Position numbers and translations under genes: made by a program
Notes under the pieces: generated by a model
Told to the model about the DNA's origin: nothing
The model's database searches: none
The model's input: only the letters and a program-made list of their open reading frames with translations
Shown here: positions 18,151 to 26,909 of the stretch, one piece after another
Layout of the letters: the number at the start of each line of letters is the position of its first letter
Numbering within the stretch: position 1 is the first letter of the stretch
Assembly (NCBI RefSeq): GCF_001742425.1
Contig: NZ_MJEH01000011.1
Coordinates: 186,001 to 250,000 of the forward strand
Reading direction: 5' to 3'
Length of the DNA stretch: 64,000 nucleotides
Origin: Bacillus solimangrovi
GTDB taxonomy: Bacteria > Bacillota > Bacilli > Bacillales > Bacillaceae_N

Positions 18151-18798
18151 TTATAACGGTGTACTAATTAGTTTAATGACTGTTTTCATTAGGAAGGGAG
18201 ATGCATATGCTTCTAACAATGACACTCCAGCTATTAAAACAAAAGCACCAATTACAATTAACGTGTAACGAGAAAGGTGAGGCAAAATAGGTTCATACGT
18301 TCGATTCAAAAATTGCTGACGTATCATTTTCAATGAAAAGTGTATAGCAGCAGAAGTCGTAATAATGAATACAGGAACTAAAATGATATTTTGAGGCAAT
18401 ATTGATACGATTGATAGGAGAAAGCCTGATAACCCAAGTTGATTCACGAGAAAACCAACTGTAAAACCAGTCACAAGCCCTTTTAAAAACAGTAATACTA
18501 AGATAACAGGCAAACCAATAATTGAGAGGCCTAATACCCAAATTGAACCAATATATTTTAAATAGTGAACAAAACTTTGGCGAAACATAAAATTTGGATC
18601 AGCAATTACATCGTTTGAAAGTTGTCCAAAAAACCGAGATAAGTAAAGATATAAGTCTTCTTTCTGATCAAAACTTAAACTATTCACAACTATTGCGCCA
18701 AAAATAATCCCCATTAAAAATAAAATAATCGTAAATAAATAAATTGATGACTGTTCTCTTATATAAATTGATAAATTACGCCTTAATGTCCTCTTCAC
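18151..18798 (-). CDS. spoIIM: Stage II sporulation protein M
   Basis: A 215-residue membrane protein with about five hydrophobic segments, starting near YLFTIILFLMGIIFGAIVV. With SpoIID and SpoIIP it forms the mother-cell complex that degrades septal peptidoglycan and drives engulfment. The FTVGFLVNQLG stretch is typical of the family. It lies upstream of fur, as in B. subtilis, behind a good candidate sigma-E promoter. Confidence 0.93.
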   Translation of the reverse strand: MKRTLRRNLSIYIREQSSIYLFTIILFLMGIIFGAIVVNSLSFDQKEDLYLYLSRFFGQLSNDVIADPNFMFRQSFVHYLKYIGSIWVLGLSIIGLPVILVLLFLKGLVTGFTVGFLVNQLGLSGFLLSIVSILPQNIILVPVFIITTSAAIHFSLKMIRQQFLNRTYEPILPHLSRYTLIVIGAFVLIAGVSLLEAYASPFLMKTVIKLISTPL

Positions 18799-18844
18799 CG
18801 CTACTCCTCCTCACCCTAATCTACCAAATCTACTCTTTGAATCT

Positions 18845-18872
18845 AGTCTATGATCCAATTAAGAGAGTATGA
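18845..18872 (-). promoter_or_regulatory. Candidate sigma-E promoter of spoIIM
   Basis: Minus-strand TCATACT (18872-18866) and CATAGACT (18852-18845), 13 bases apart, match the mother-cell sigma-E pattern with one mismatch in each box. It is about 47 bases before the start. spoIIM is sigma-E dependent in B. subtilis. Confidence 0.7.
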
Positions 18873-18999
18873 CAAAAAGGCGAGGACGCAAAGTTCTTAT
18901 ATTCTAATTTAACGTGGGTTCCATTAATGTTCATACTTTGTCCTTGAACAATCTAAACTGATAAGTACCTCTATTCTATGTCATGCAAAATAATAACAA

Positions 19000-19035
19000 G
19001 GAAAGTCAGTTCCACTTATTCAGAACTGACTTTCC
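19000..19035 (-). terminator. Hairpin overlapping the end of the endonuclease Q gene
   Basis: A perfect 13-bp inverted repeat (19000-19012 and 19023-19035) whose loop carries the stop codon of the minus-strand gene. It is followed on that strand by a T-rich but interrupted tract. Probably the terminator of nudF-endoQ. Confidence 0.65.
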
Positions 19036-20176
19036 CATACTTACCAGCACCACCACTTTCAAGCGACAATGTGCCTTTACGTGCTTTAATAATCATCTCA
19101 GCCATTTTGGGAGATACAACGCCTTCTAATTCACGCTGGCTAATTCGATGGATAATGTTCATCTCTGTTCCAAATTGATCACGTAACTTTTGCAATGTCT
19201 TTGGACCAAGTTTCGGAATGAATTCTAAAGGAATCTGATGTATATAAGGCGGACGATTATTATTTATAACTCCATCAGTTAACTCATCAATACGGTTACG
19301 AACACCCTTTACAAAATGTAATGAACCACATTGCGAACATTCTTCGGTAGCTTGTGAACGATGTCCACAACGTTCACAAGCAGTTTCGTGATATTTACCA
19401 AGCTTAGGATCGAGTCCAAAGTTCTTAATGACTTTACGATCATGATTATTATGTAAAGCTAACCATAATTCAGTGAATGTCGGACTTTCCAATTGTAAAA
19501 TCTGATATTCCCGACCAATTTTCTGAGTGGAATGAGCGTCTGAATTCGTTAGAAAGCTATAACGATGCAGCTCCTTTAAGCTGTCAGCCATTTCTGTATT
19601 CGAACTTAACCCTAACTCTACAGCATCAATAAGATCTGGATCGAAAACTTCTGCTAATGAAAATTTGACCCCACTTCCATACAAACTCTTATGTGGAGTG
19701 AAAATGTGTGCAGGGATAAATAAACCACCAAGTTCGCGCACTTTTTGCTGCAACACTTTCCCACTCTCATATAATCTTTGTGTACTTAACGTATTGTTTG
19801 TAATCCGTTCGCCTAACCACTTTGAAAAAATCCTCATCGTTTGAAGTGTTGGCATAAAACAAAGTACATGAATCGGTCCTTGCGTCGACTCATCATTCAC
19901 TTCGATCTCAGATCCTAATATTAATGTCAACTCACCATAAGAAAGTCCACCTTGTTCTAGTTCAGAAAGCTCACCTTTATCGACCATGACTTCTAATTCA
20001 TCTAATACTTCAGGCACATGACTATCAATGACTCCAATCATGTCCATTCCTTTGACATGCTGTGCATCATATAAAATATTCGCTACTGTTAAAGACTTTG
20101 ATCCAGTTATTTTTACTGGTCTACCTGTGTTTGTTCTACCGATGTGAATATGTAAATCTGCAAAATAAGTTTGCAT
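19016..20176 (-). CDS. Endonuclease Q family DNA repair nuclease
   Basis: 386 residues. An N-terminal PHP phosphoesterase domain begins YFADLHIHIGR (metal His residues) and continues through DSHVPEV, GSEIEV, IPAHIF and TNSDAHS. Then come a four-cysteine zinc finger (CERCGH...CSQCG) and a C-terminal helix-hairpin-helix region near FIPKLGPKTLQKL. This order is that of endonuclease Q, which nicks DNA 5' of uracil, hypoxanthine and abasic sites. It was first found in Thermococcales, with an active homologue in Bacillus pumilus. It starts 3 bp after the nudF stop, so the two are cotranscribed. Confidence 0.88.
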   Translation of the reverse strand: MQTYFADLHIHIGRTNTGRPVKITGSKSLTVANILYDAQHVKGMDMIGVIDSHVPEVLDELEVMVDKGELSELEQGGLSYGELTLILGSEIEVNDESTQGPIHVLCFMPTLQTMRIFSKWLGERITNNTLSTQRLYESGKVLQQKVRELGGLFIPAHIFTPHKSLYGSGVKFSLAEVFDPDLIDAVELGLSSNTEMADSLKELHRYSFLTNSDAHSTQKIGREYQILQLESPTFTELWLALHNNHDRKVIKNFGLDPKLGKYHETACERCGHRSQATEECSQCGSLHFVKGVRNRIDELTDGVINNNRPPYIHQIPLEFIPKLGPKTLQKLRDQFGTEMNIIHRISQRELEGVVSPKMAEMIIKARKGTLSLESGGAGKYGKVSSE

Positions 20177-20179
20177 CTA

Positions 20180-20734
20180 TTATGAGCCTTTTACTAACTG
20201 TTTCAATTGTAAGTATTGAATTGCATAAGCTGTTTTCGCATCATATATTTGTTTTTCACGAACAAGCTTGAATGCCTCATCTAACGTTACTTCTATGACT
20301 TCCACAAACTCATCTTCATCTGTGTCAAGTGGTACTTCTAAACGCTCTAACTGGTCCGTGTAATATAGATGAACAATTTCATCAGCAAATCCAGGTGATG
20401 TATAGAAGGATGTTACATATTGCAATGCTTGGCAACGATATCCTGTTTCTTCTTGAAGTTCACGCTCTGCCGTTTGGAACGGTGCTTCATTTTTTTCAAG
20501 TTTCCCTGCTGGAATTTCAACAACCATTTTCTCTAACGGTTTACGATATTGGCGTACAAGTACAATTTTACCTTCTCGTGTAATTGGAATAATTGCAACC
20601 GCACCAGGATGCTTCACTAACTCTCGCTTACTCTTCTTTCCATTAGGTAACTCCACTTCATCCACTTGAAGGTTGATTATTCTTCCTTCGAAGATTTGTT
20701 CCGAAGATAGAGTCTTTTCAGTAAAATCTTTCAT
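20180..20734 (-). CDS. nudF: ADP-ribose pyrophosphatase (Nudix hydrolase)
   Basis: 184 residues with a full Nudix box (AGKLEKNEAPFQTAEREL then QEETGYR, near 85-107). It hydrolyses ADP-ribose to AMP and ribose 5-phosphate. It is first in a two-gene operon with the endonuclease Q homologue; both may deal with damaged nucleotides or DNA. ATG at 20734 behind AAGGAGATGAAGG. Its position next to mciZ matches B. subtilis nudF. Confidence 0.92.
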   Translation of the reverse strand: MKDFTEKTLSSEQIFEGRIINLQVDEVELPNGKKSKRELVKHPGAVAIIPITREGKIVLVRQYRKPLEKMVVEIPAGKLEKNEAPFQTAERELQEETGYRCQALQYVTSFYTSPGFADEIVHLYYTDQLERLEVPLDTDEDEFVEVIEVTLDEAFKLVREKQIYDAKTAYAIQYLQLKQLVKGS

Positions 20735-20795
20735 CCTTCCTTCATCTCCTTGTTCTATTCAATCGAATCCGCACATAAATTCTACCATATTAAGT

Positions 20796-20824
20796 CAATA
20801 TTATGTATAACCGAAACATTAAAT
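20796..20824 (+). promoter_or_regulatory. Candidate sigma-E promoter of mciZ
   Basis: CAATATT (20796-20802) and CATTAAAT (20817-20824), 14 bases apart, resemble sigma-E (KMATATT / CATACANT), with one mismatch in the -35 and two in the -10. The predicted transcript would start about 20 bases before mciZ, which is sigma-E controlled in B. subtilis. Confidence 0.5.
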
Positions 20825-20849
20825 TTTAATTATGAAAGGAACTCATATT

Positions 20850-21008
20850 ATGAAAATTTATGTAAATCCAACGAGTATCACAATGGTCGGAAAAGCATGG
20901 GAAATACGTGCGAAACTACGAGAATATGCTAAAACATATCATACTGTTGCAGATTGGAGAAGTGACATTCATCACTTGTCAACTAGTGATGAATTGAAGC
21001 AGGATTAA
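20850..21008 (+). CDS. mciZ: MciZ, sporulation inhibitor of the FtsZ ring
   Basis: A 52-residue peptide. The core VGKAWEIRAKLREYAKTY is nearly the same as in the 40-residue B. subtilis MciZ, including Arg20 of WEIR, which is needed for FtsZ binding there. MciZ caps FtsZ filaments in the mother cell and blocks further Z-rings. AAAGGA precedes the ATG by 9 bases. Location between nudF and yqkF also fits. The C-terminus is about 12 residues longer than in B. subtilis (ending HHLSTSDELKQD). Confidence 0.9.
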   Translation: MKIYVNPTSITMVGKAWEIRAKLREYAKTYHTVADWRSDIHHLSTSDELKQD

Positions 21009-21136
21009 AAGACTTGCGCTTTCGGTTCGTATCTAAAAAACAAAAATCCCTTCACTTCCTCCGCTATTAAACGTTAAACTTACAGTACAACATAATTTAT
21101 ATCGACTATTTCATCTCTGATAGAGGAGGAAACAGA

Positions 21137-22045
21137 ATGGAGAAGCGTCGTTTAGGGCAATCAGACTTGTTCGTAAGCAAGATCGGATTAGGCTGTATGT
21201 CACTTGGACAAGACCAAAAACAAGCTACAGAAATTATTCACGCAGCAATTGATGCAGGTATTAACTATCTTGATACAGCTGACTTATATGATTTAGGATT
21301 AAATGAAGAATTTGTTGGTAAAGCAATCGAAGAGAAACGTAAAGAACTTATTATTGCAACTAAAGTAGGAAACCATCTGGAAAAAGGTAGACTTGGCTGG
21401 TATTGGGACCCTTCTAAAAGTTACATAAAAGAACAAGTAAAAAATAGCCTTAAACGTTTACGAACAGATTATATCGACCTCTACCAATTACATGGAGGAA
21501 CAATCGAAGATCCGATTGAAGAAACAATTGAAGCGTTTGAAGAATTAAAAAAAGAAGGCTACATTCGAGAATATGGCATTTCATCCATTCGTCCAAATGT
21601 TATACGTGAATACGTCAAACGTTCAAATATCGTTACTGTAATGATGCAGTACAGTATTTTAGATCGTCGACCTGAAGGAGAAATGCTCGAACTCTTACAA
21701 AAGAATAATATTAGTGTCATCGCTCGTGGACCGTTAGCAAAAGGCATGCTGTCCGATAAAGGAAAAGAGAAAGCTCGTGCATTTCTCGATTATTCTTACG
21801 AGGATATTATTACGTTGAACGAACAACTGCATGAAATAACAAATCAAAAACGTCATTTACATGAAACTGCACTATTATATCCGCTCTATCACTCATCTGT
21901 AGGAGCTGTCATTCCAGGAGCAAGCAGTGTCAAGCAAGTGATAACAAATGCTCAAGCCACGCAAGCAACTGAACTTACCGAAGAGGAGTATGAAGCTATT
22001 CAACACATATCAAAAGCCAACATGTATGATAAGCATCGTTCATGA
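21137..22045 (+). CDS. yqkF: Aldo/keto reductase YqkF
   Basis: A 302-residue NADPH-dependent oxidoreductase of the aldo/keto reductase fold. Visible are the N-terminal LGQSDLFVSKIGLGCMSLG, the catalytic Asp/Tyr in YLDTADLYDLG and Lys in IIATKVGN, HGGTIEDP and the cofactor loop VIPGASSVKQV. B. subtilis yqkF has the same place and length. AGAGGAGGAAACAG precedes the ATG. The physiological substrate is unknown. Confidence 0.93.
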   Translation: MEKRRLGQSDLFVSKIGLGCMSLGQDQKQATEIIHAAIDAGINYLDTADLYDLGLNEEFVGKAIEEKRKELIIATKVGNHLEKGRLGWYWDPSKSYIKEQVKNSLKRLRTDYIDLYQLHGGTIEDPIEETIEAFEELKKEGYIREYGISSIRPNVIREYVKRSNIVTVMMQYSILDRRPEGEMLELLQKNNISVIARGPLAKGMLSDKGKEKARAFLDYSYEDIITLNEQLHEITNQKRHLHETALLYPLYHSSVGAVIPGASSVKQVITNAQATQATELTEEEYEAIQHISKANMYDKHRS

Positions 22046-22052
22046 CAAATTT

Positions 22053-22095
22053 AAGCCGTAAGTCATCACACCTGTACGATCGATGACTTCGGCTT
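22053..22095 (+). terminator. Terminator of yqkF
   Basis: AAGCCG-T-AAGTCATC (22053-22067) pairs with GATGACTT-CGGCTT (22082-22095), followed by TTTTTCG. Typical rho-independent structure just after the stop, shared with the convergent methyltransferase gene. Confidence 0.85.
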
Positions 22096-22128
22096 TTTCG
22101 ATTTCTATTTGATGCAGGAACAATCTCT

Positions 22129-23676
22129 TTACTCTAATTGATATACTTTAAAGCCTCGATCTTGTTGTTCTTCATTTTGATCAGATTCATTTAACAACTC
22201 GATGCTTCTTCTAATTCGCTCTTGTGCAAGTGAAGCTATCGAAGCATATTTCTGACCTTTAATCGCCTCTTGTCTTTCCACTAGTATGTATTTTCTCGTG
22301 CCGTTGTCTCCCTTATTCGCTTCATACACAGCATGTGCTGTCGTTCCTGAGCCTGCAAAGAAATCCATAACGAGAGCATCACTATGTGTGAAGTATTGAA
22401 TAAGTTGTTTTGAGAATGGATAAGGTTTTGGATTATCGAATGATAACCCAATTTTAGCGAAGAAGGCATCATCACTTGCCCCATAACGTAAGATAGAAGG
22501 AATATTTTCTAACATATGTTCCTCTAAATAATACTTTCGATTCGGAATTGTCTTCTCATCACAACCAAACAAAATTTGTTGTTCATCCAACAACCGCTTC
22601 ATTGTTTCAGGTGGGTTGCGCCAGCCACGTTTTGGGATGGCACACGTCCTTCCTGTGATTGGATGGATTAACGGAACAAAATATTGATCTGGAGCCTTTT
22701 TCTTGTTTGGCCAAGCCATTGAAACAGGTCGATACACTTTACCATACTCATCAATGTATTTGTATGCCTTCAATCCTTCTGAAAATTCTACTTGTCTATT
22801 CAACCATTGCTGAAATAGCTCATTTACAATGCTCATATCAACGATTCTTTTATGTTTATCTAACAATTCTTTTGGCAAATTATATTTTTTTGCGAGCTGC
22901 TTTAAGTCTTCAGGAATCATCGTTTTTCCTATTTGTGCGTACAACCTCTTTGCTTTATTTAAAACCTGTTCAACATTTTCTTTCGTTCTCTTTAGAACCA
23001 CTCTATTTCGATAATTCGTTATCTTTTTTGCAAAAACATAAATTACCTCGTGCTGATACGCTACCTTAGAGGCATCCCCTTTCGGATTACGTTTATCCCA
23101 TATTAACTTACCGATTCGATTCTCTTCACCGAAGATTTCAAACAACAATAGCTCTAAATTACTTTCCTCTTTTTCATCAATGTGAATAACAATAACCCCA
23201 TCAGATGCCAACATCTTGTATGCCAGCAGTAAGCGTGAGTACATCATATTTAACCAATTTGTATGAATTCTTCCACTCATATGCGTATGTTTGCATCGTT
23301 GGTTATCATTAGTAATCCCACAACGTTGTAAATAGCGTTTCATTGTTTCTTCAAAATTGTCATCATAGATGAAGTTCTTACCCGTATTGTATGGAGGATC
23401 AATGTAGATTAAATCAATTTGTTCGTGATAGGTTTCCTGCAAGGTCTGTAATACTTTGAGATTATCCCCTTCAATAAACAAGTTATTTGTTCGTTCTTCA
23501 TCTATACCTATTCCACTGATTCGTTTAAGAGAGTGAGTTGATGAATGATCCACAAGCTGTTGAGTCTCTTTCTTCCCAATCCAATGTAAACCGAATCCTT
23601 CACTAAATAGTTCAGATTGTCCAGGAGTTGAGGTACGAAACTGTTGATTATTTGATTGAGACCTTTCACTTAGCAC
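22129..23676 (-). CDS. Orphan adenine-specific DNA methyltransferase, type III Mod-like
   Basis: 515 residues. The catalytic motif IDPPYNTGKNF (near residue 93) lies before the SAM-binding motif MDFFAGSGTTAHA (near 446), the beta-class arrangement found in type III Mod subunits. It should make N6-methyladenine at an unknown site. The DNA-recognition part would be the long middle region. No Res helicase-nuclease gene is adjacent: the neighbours are yqkF and a secreted peptidase-like gene. GTG start behind GGGGGAG. It may be a solitary regulatory or protective methylase, or a relic of a restriction system. Confidence 0.88.
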   Translation of the reverse strand: MLSERSQSNNQQFRTSTPGQSELFSEGFGLHWIGKKETQQLVDHSSTHSLKRISGIGIDEERTNNLFIEGDNLKVLQTLQETYHEQIDLIYIDPPYNTGKNFIYDDNFEETMKRYLQRCGITNDNQRCKHTHMSGRIHTNWLNMMYSRLLLAYKMLASDGVIVIHIDEKEESNLELLLFEIFGEENRIGKLIWDKRNPKGDASKVAYQHEVIYVFAKKITNYRNRVVLKRTKENVEQVLNKAKRLYAQIGKTMIPEDLKQLAKKYNLPKELLDKHKRIVDMSIVNELFQQWLNRQVEFSEGLKAYKYIDEYGKVYRPVSMAWPNKKKAPDQYFVPLIHPITGRTCAIPKRGWRNPPETMKRLLDEQQILFGCDEKTIPNRKYYLEEHMLENIPSILRYGASDDAFFAKIGLSFDNPKPYPFSKQLIQYFTHSDALVMDFFAGSGTTAHAVYEANKGDNGTRKYILVERQEAIKGQKYASIASLAQERIRRSIELLNESDQNEEQQDRGFKVYQLE

Positions 23677-23761
23677 TTACTCACCACTCCCCCAATTGCT
23701 TTTATTTACTCGCTTGAATTATCGTAATCCTCACAATTTAATGAAATAGATGCTAAACTTT

Positions 23762-24766
23762 TTATGATTCTGATTTCATTGAAATATAGACAACGTCATT
23801 TTCCCAATGTACCTTAGTATCATACATATATTCTAATGCTTGAATTGGAATAACGAAGCTTCCTTCTATATTCTTAACATCAATAGGCATCGTGAACGGT
23901 TGATTTTTTATTATAACTTCGTTCGTGTCTATTCGCAGATGAATGACCGTATTTTCGTCTTGTAAGACTACTGTTTGTTGTATCAGATCGTAAGTAACCG
24001 TTGAACCAAGCGTCTGGGCAACAGTTCGTACAGGAATGTATACTGTATCTTTTAATTTATATGCTCCCATTATTTCTTGACCAATTATTTTTACTTTGAC
24101 TGGTTCTTTTAACTGGTATGCAATTGCTTGTGAACCCATTTGTATCCAAGATTGCTCAAAGTGAAACCGATTTAGTTTTCGATTCCCTTTATAGTAAAGA
24201 GGATCATTAACGTATATATACTGATCATCATATCCAGTTACAAGAACCGAATGCTCACTATATGTGATGTCAACAATCCCTTCTTTTGTCTTCCAAGAAA
24301 CAAACTGATTTTCAGGTAAAGCTTTAAAACGAGAATTCGTAATCACCCATACTGGTATGCCAGCATCAATTGAAGCATAGATACTCGAAATATCTTGACC
24401 TGTCAGATCATCAATTTGTCCTGGCAAGTATTTCTCTGCTAAGTCCGCAATCGGCTCATGATACACACCATAACCTAATTGCGTATACGAATAGATATTG
24501 CCTACGAAGCCATGATGTGGATTTCCATAATATCCGTTACTTATAAATGAGACCTTTTTAACTTCTTGCGCTAACGCCATTTTGTCAACTTCAACGCCTG
24601 CACTATTTAAAAGCATTGCCAAGGAGGTGACTTCACAACCTCTTGCAAGCTCTGGCATTTGTTCAATATGGGGTATATTTAATATATTTGATTTAGCCTC
24701 TACACTTGTACTATTTAGATATATGAATAGAAATGTCACTAACACAATTAACTCTTTTATACGCAT
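23762..24766 (-). CDS. Secreted C39-like peptidase with copper amine oxidase-type domain
   Basis: 334 residues. A signal peptide (RIKELIVLVTFLFIYLNSTSVEA) is followed by a C39-like papain-fold domain with Cys in GCEVTSLAML, His in YSEHSVLVTGYDD and Asp in VNDPLYY. The C-terminal 110 residues (GAYKLKDTVYIPVRTVAQTLG...) look like the copper amine oxidase N-terminal repeat, a cell-surface module common in Bacilli. Probably exported; the substrate is unknown. Divergent from the DUF2500 gene. Confidence 0.8.
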   Translation of the reverse strand: MRIKELIVLVTFLFIYLNSTSVEAKSNILNIPHIEQMPELARGCEVTSLAMLLNSAGVEVDKMALAQEVKKVSFISNGYYGNPHHGFVGNIYSYTQLGYGVYHEPIADLAEKYLPGQIDDLTGQDISSIYASIDAGIPVWVITNSRFKALPENQFVSWKTKEGIVDITYSEHSVLVTGYDDQYIYVNDPLYYKGNRKLNRFHFEQSWIQMGSQAIAYQLKEPVKVKIIGQEIMGAYKLKDTVYIPVRTVAQTLGSTVTYDLIQQTVVLQDENTVIHLRIDTNEVIIKNQPFTMPIDVKNIEGSFVIPIQALEYMYDTKVHWENDVVYISMKSES

Positions 24767-25038
24767 TACCTATTCTCCACACCACCCATTAATAGAATAG
24801 GATTATAAATCCATAATTGGAAAATTAAAACTCATTCATCTCTCAGTATACTATTTGACCTTAAATAATTGAAGGAATTTTCCAACTATTATTCTAAAAC
24901 TTTCACTTACTTCTAATGGCATCAGCCAAAACATGGAAAATTATCACAAGCATACATATTATGAGCAAATTCTTACTTAAAAAACCGAAACTTTTCAATT
25001 ATATTTACCGTTATAATAGTAGAAGAGGAGGACTTGTC
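24767..25038. other. Divergent promoter region
   Basis: About 270 AT-rich bases between the C39-like gene and the DUF2500 gene. A frame starting at 24916 runs into the DUF2500 gene but has no ribosome site. I see no clear operators. Confidence 0.35.
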
Positions 25039-25416
25039 ATGGGATTTAATTCAGGATTTGGTTTCGATGTGTTTTCAATTATTTCAGCTATCTTTCCGAT
25101 ATTTTTCTTAATTGTTTTTGGTTTAATTCTATTTACAGTGATTAAAAGTATTAAAGAATGGAATAACAACAATCAACAACCTGTGCTTCACGTATTAGCA
25201 AAGGTTGTGACAAAGCGCAATCAGATAAGAAGAAATGATAATCATTCAAACACAACCTATTTTGTAACCTTTGAAGTTGAAAGCGGAGATCGAATGGAAT
25301 TAATGGTGAAAGGTAATGATTTTGGCCAATTAGTTGAAGGTGACTTCGGTACACTCAAATTTCAAGGAACACGTTATTTAAGTTTTGAACGGCAACAACA
25401 GCAACAAGAGCAATAA
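25039..25416 (+). CDS. DUF2500 family membrane protein
   Basis: 125 residues: one strong membrane segment (about residues 10-35, IISAIFPIFFLIVFGLILF), a basic linker, then a small beta-rich domain (LAKVVTKRNQIRRND...YFVTFEVESGDRMELMV...GDFGTLKFQGTRYLSF) characteristic of DUF2500. It ends in a glutamine-rich tail. GGAGGA precedes the ATG at 25039. Function unknown. Confidence 0.82.
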   Translation: MGFNSGFGFDVFSIISAIFPIFFLIVFGLILFTVIKSIKEWNNNNQQPVLHVLAKVVTKRNQIRRNDNHSNTTYFVTFEVESGDRMELMVKGNDFGQLVEGDFGTLKFQGTRYLSFERQQQQQEQ

Positions 25417-25440
25417 TGTCTCGTCATTCACAAATATTGA

Positions 25441-25475
25441 AAAATCCTTGTACACACTTCATGTACAAGGATTTT
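25441..25475. terminator. Bidirectional terminator
   Basis: A perfect 14-bp inverted repeat AAAATCCTTGTACA/TGTACAAGGATTTT with a 7-nt loop between the convergent DUF2500 and aldehyde dehydrogenase genes. Confidence 0.9.
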
Positions 25476-25480
25476 CCCAA

Positions 25481-26896
25481 TTACTTTTTAATAACAACTA
25501 ACTTCAATTCTGTCATATCTTCAATTGCGTATTTAATACCCTCTCGACCAGTTCCACTGTTCTTGACGCCACCGTAAGGCATATGATCAACGCGATATGT
25601 TGGGATATCGTTAATCATTACACCACCAACTTCAAGCACTTCTGCTGCTTCCAATGCCTTTGACAGATCATTTGTAAAGATGCCAGCCTGTAGTCCATAT
25701 TCCGAGTCATTTGTTCGTTTAATAGCTTCATCAATTGATGCGACTTTATTCAGAATAACGACTGGACCAAATATCTCTTGACATGATACTTTTAAATCTT
25801 CACCAGCTTGTAATAGTACCGTAGGTTGTAACATGTTCCCTTCTTTTTCACCGCCTGTAGCAAGTGTTGCACCTTGTTCAACTGCTTCGTTAATCCATTC
25901 AAGCACACGATCAGCCTCATCTGGAGCGATAAGTGCAGATAGATCTGTATCTTCATGTAACGGATCACCGAGCTTTAACTGTTGTACTTTAGCAACAAAT
26001 TTCTCAACGAATTCATCGAAAATTGATTCATGAATATAAGTACGCTGGATTGAAATACAAACTTGACCTGCATTTGCAAACGCGCCCATAACTGCTCGAT
26101 CGATCATCGCATCAATATCAACACCTTCATCAACAATTAATGCTGAATTCGAACCAAGCTCCAGTGTTACTTTCTTTAAACCTGATTTATTTCGAATGCC
26201 GATCCCTACTTCTGGACTTCCTGTAAAAGTGACTTTTTTAACACGCTCATCTGTTACAAGTTGCTCGCCAACTGTTCGACCACTCCCAGTCACAACATTT
26301 AACGCACCATTCGGCAAACCAGCCTTTTGCAGTAGTTCAGCAATGAAATATGCACTAAGTGGTGTCTGTGAAGCTGGCTTTAAAACGACTGTATTACCTG
26401 CAGCAATTGCTGGGCCCACTTTATGTGCAACAAGATTCATCGGAAAGTTGAAAGGTGTAATGGCTGCAACGACACCTACAGGTTGTTTCATCGTGTACGC
26501 AATTCGATCTTCTCCACCTGGTGCAGCATCCATAGGAATCGTTTCACCATTAATTCTACGAGCTTCTTCTGCAGCAAATTTATAGGTCATAATCGTACGA
26601 GCCACTTCACCTCTTGCTGTTTTTAATGGTTTTGCCGATTCTAATGCAATCAACCTCGCACATTCTTCTTTATTTTCGCTAATTAAATCAACAAGCTTTT
26701 CTAAAATAGTAGCCCGTTCATGAGCAGGTACTTTTGCCATTTTCCCTCTCGCTTCATATGCAGCCGAAATTGCAGCGTTTACATCTTTTTCGTCAGCTTT
26801 CGGTATGTCTGCAATTTTCTCTTGAGAAAAAGGTGAATATAAAGCTTGATAATCCTTTGTTTCGATCCATTCACCGTTAATTAATAACTTCTTCAT
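25481..26896 (-). CDS. NAD(P)-dependent aldehyde dehydrogenase, probable succinate-semialdehyde type
   Basis: 471 residues of the aldehyde dehydrogenase superfamily. The catalytic Cys280 is in FANAGQVCISIQR and the general-base Glu246 in TLELGSN. Cofactor-binding blocks PFNFP and FTGSPEVG are present. Last gene of the yodT-yodS-yodR-yodQ-gabT operon, 13 bp after gabT. The context suggests that it oxidises the semialdehyde made by GabT, succinate semialdehyde if the substrate is GABA. The sequence alone would also allow glycolaldehyde or lactaldehyde dehydrogenase. RBS GGGAGG. Confidence 0.88.
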   Translation of the reverse strand: MKKLLINGEWIETKDYQALYSPFSQEKIADIPKADEKDVNAAISAAYEARGKMAKVPAHERATILEKLVDLISENKEECARLIALESAKPLKTARGEVARTIMTYKFAAEEARRINGETIPMDAAPGGEDRIAYTMKQPVGVVAAITPFNFPMNLVAHKVGPAIAAGNTVVLKPASQTPLSAYFIAELLQKAGLPNGALNVVTGSGRTVGEQLVTDERVKKVTFTGSPEVGIGIRNKSGLKKVTLELGSNSALIVDEGVDIDAMIDRAVMGAFANAGQVCISIQRTYIHESIFDEFVEKFVAKVQQLKLGDPLHEDTDLSALIAPDEADRVLEWINEAVEQGATLATGGEKEGNMLQPTVLLQAGEDLKVSCQEIFGPVVILNKVASIDEAIKRTNDSEYGLQAGIFTNDLSKALEAAEVLEVGGVMINDIPTYRVDHMPYGGVKNSGTGREGIKYAIEDMTELKLVVIKK

Positions 26897-26909
26897 GGTG
26901 TACCTCCCT

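Noticed and set aside
20750-20932. 60-codon plus-strand frame over mciZ
   Set aside because: Out of frame with the well-supported mciZ and without a ribosome site.
22659-23069. 136-codon frame antisense to the methyltransferase
   Set aside because: No ribosome site and a composition typical of an antisense shadow; the methyltransferase motifs on the other strand are decisive.
26196-26585. 129-codon frame antisense to the aldehyde dehydrogenase
   Set aside because: Antisense shadow of a conserved enzyme gene.
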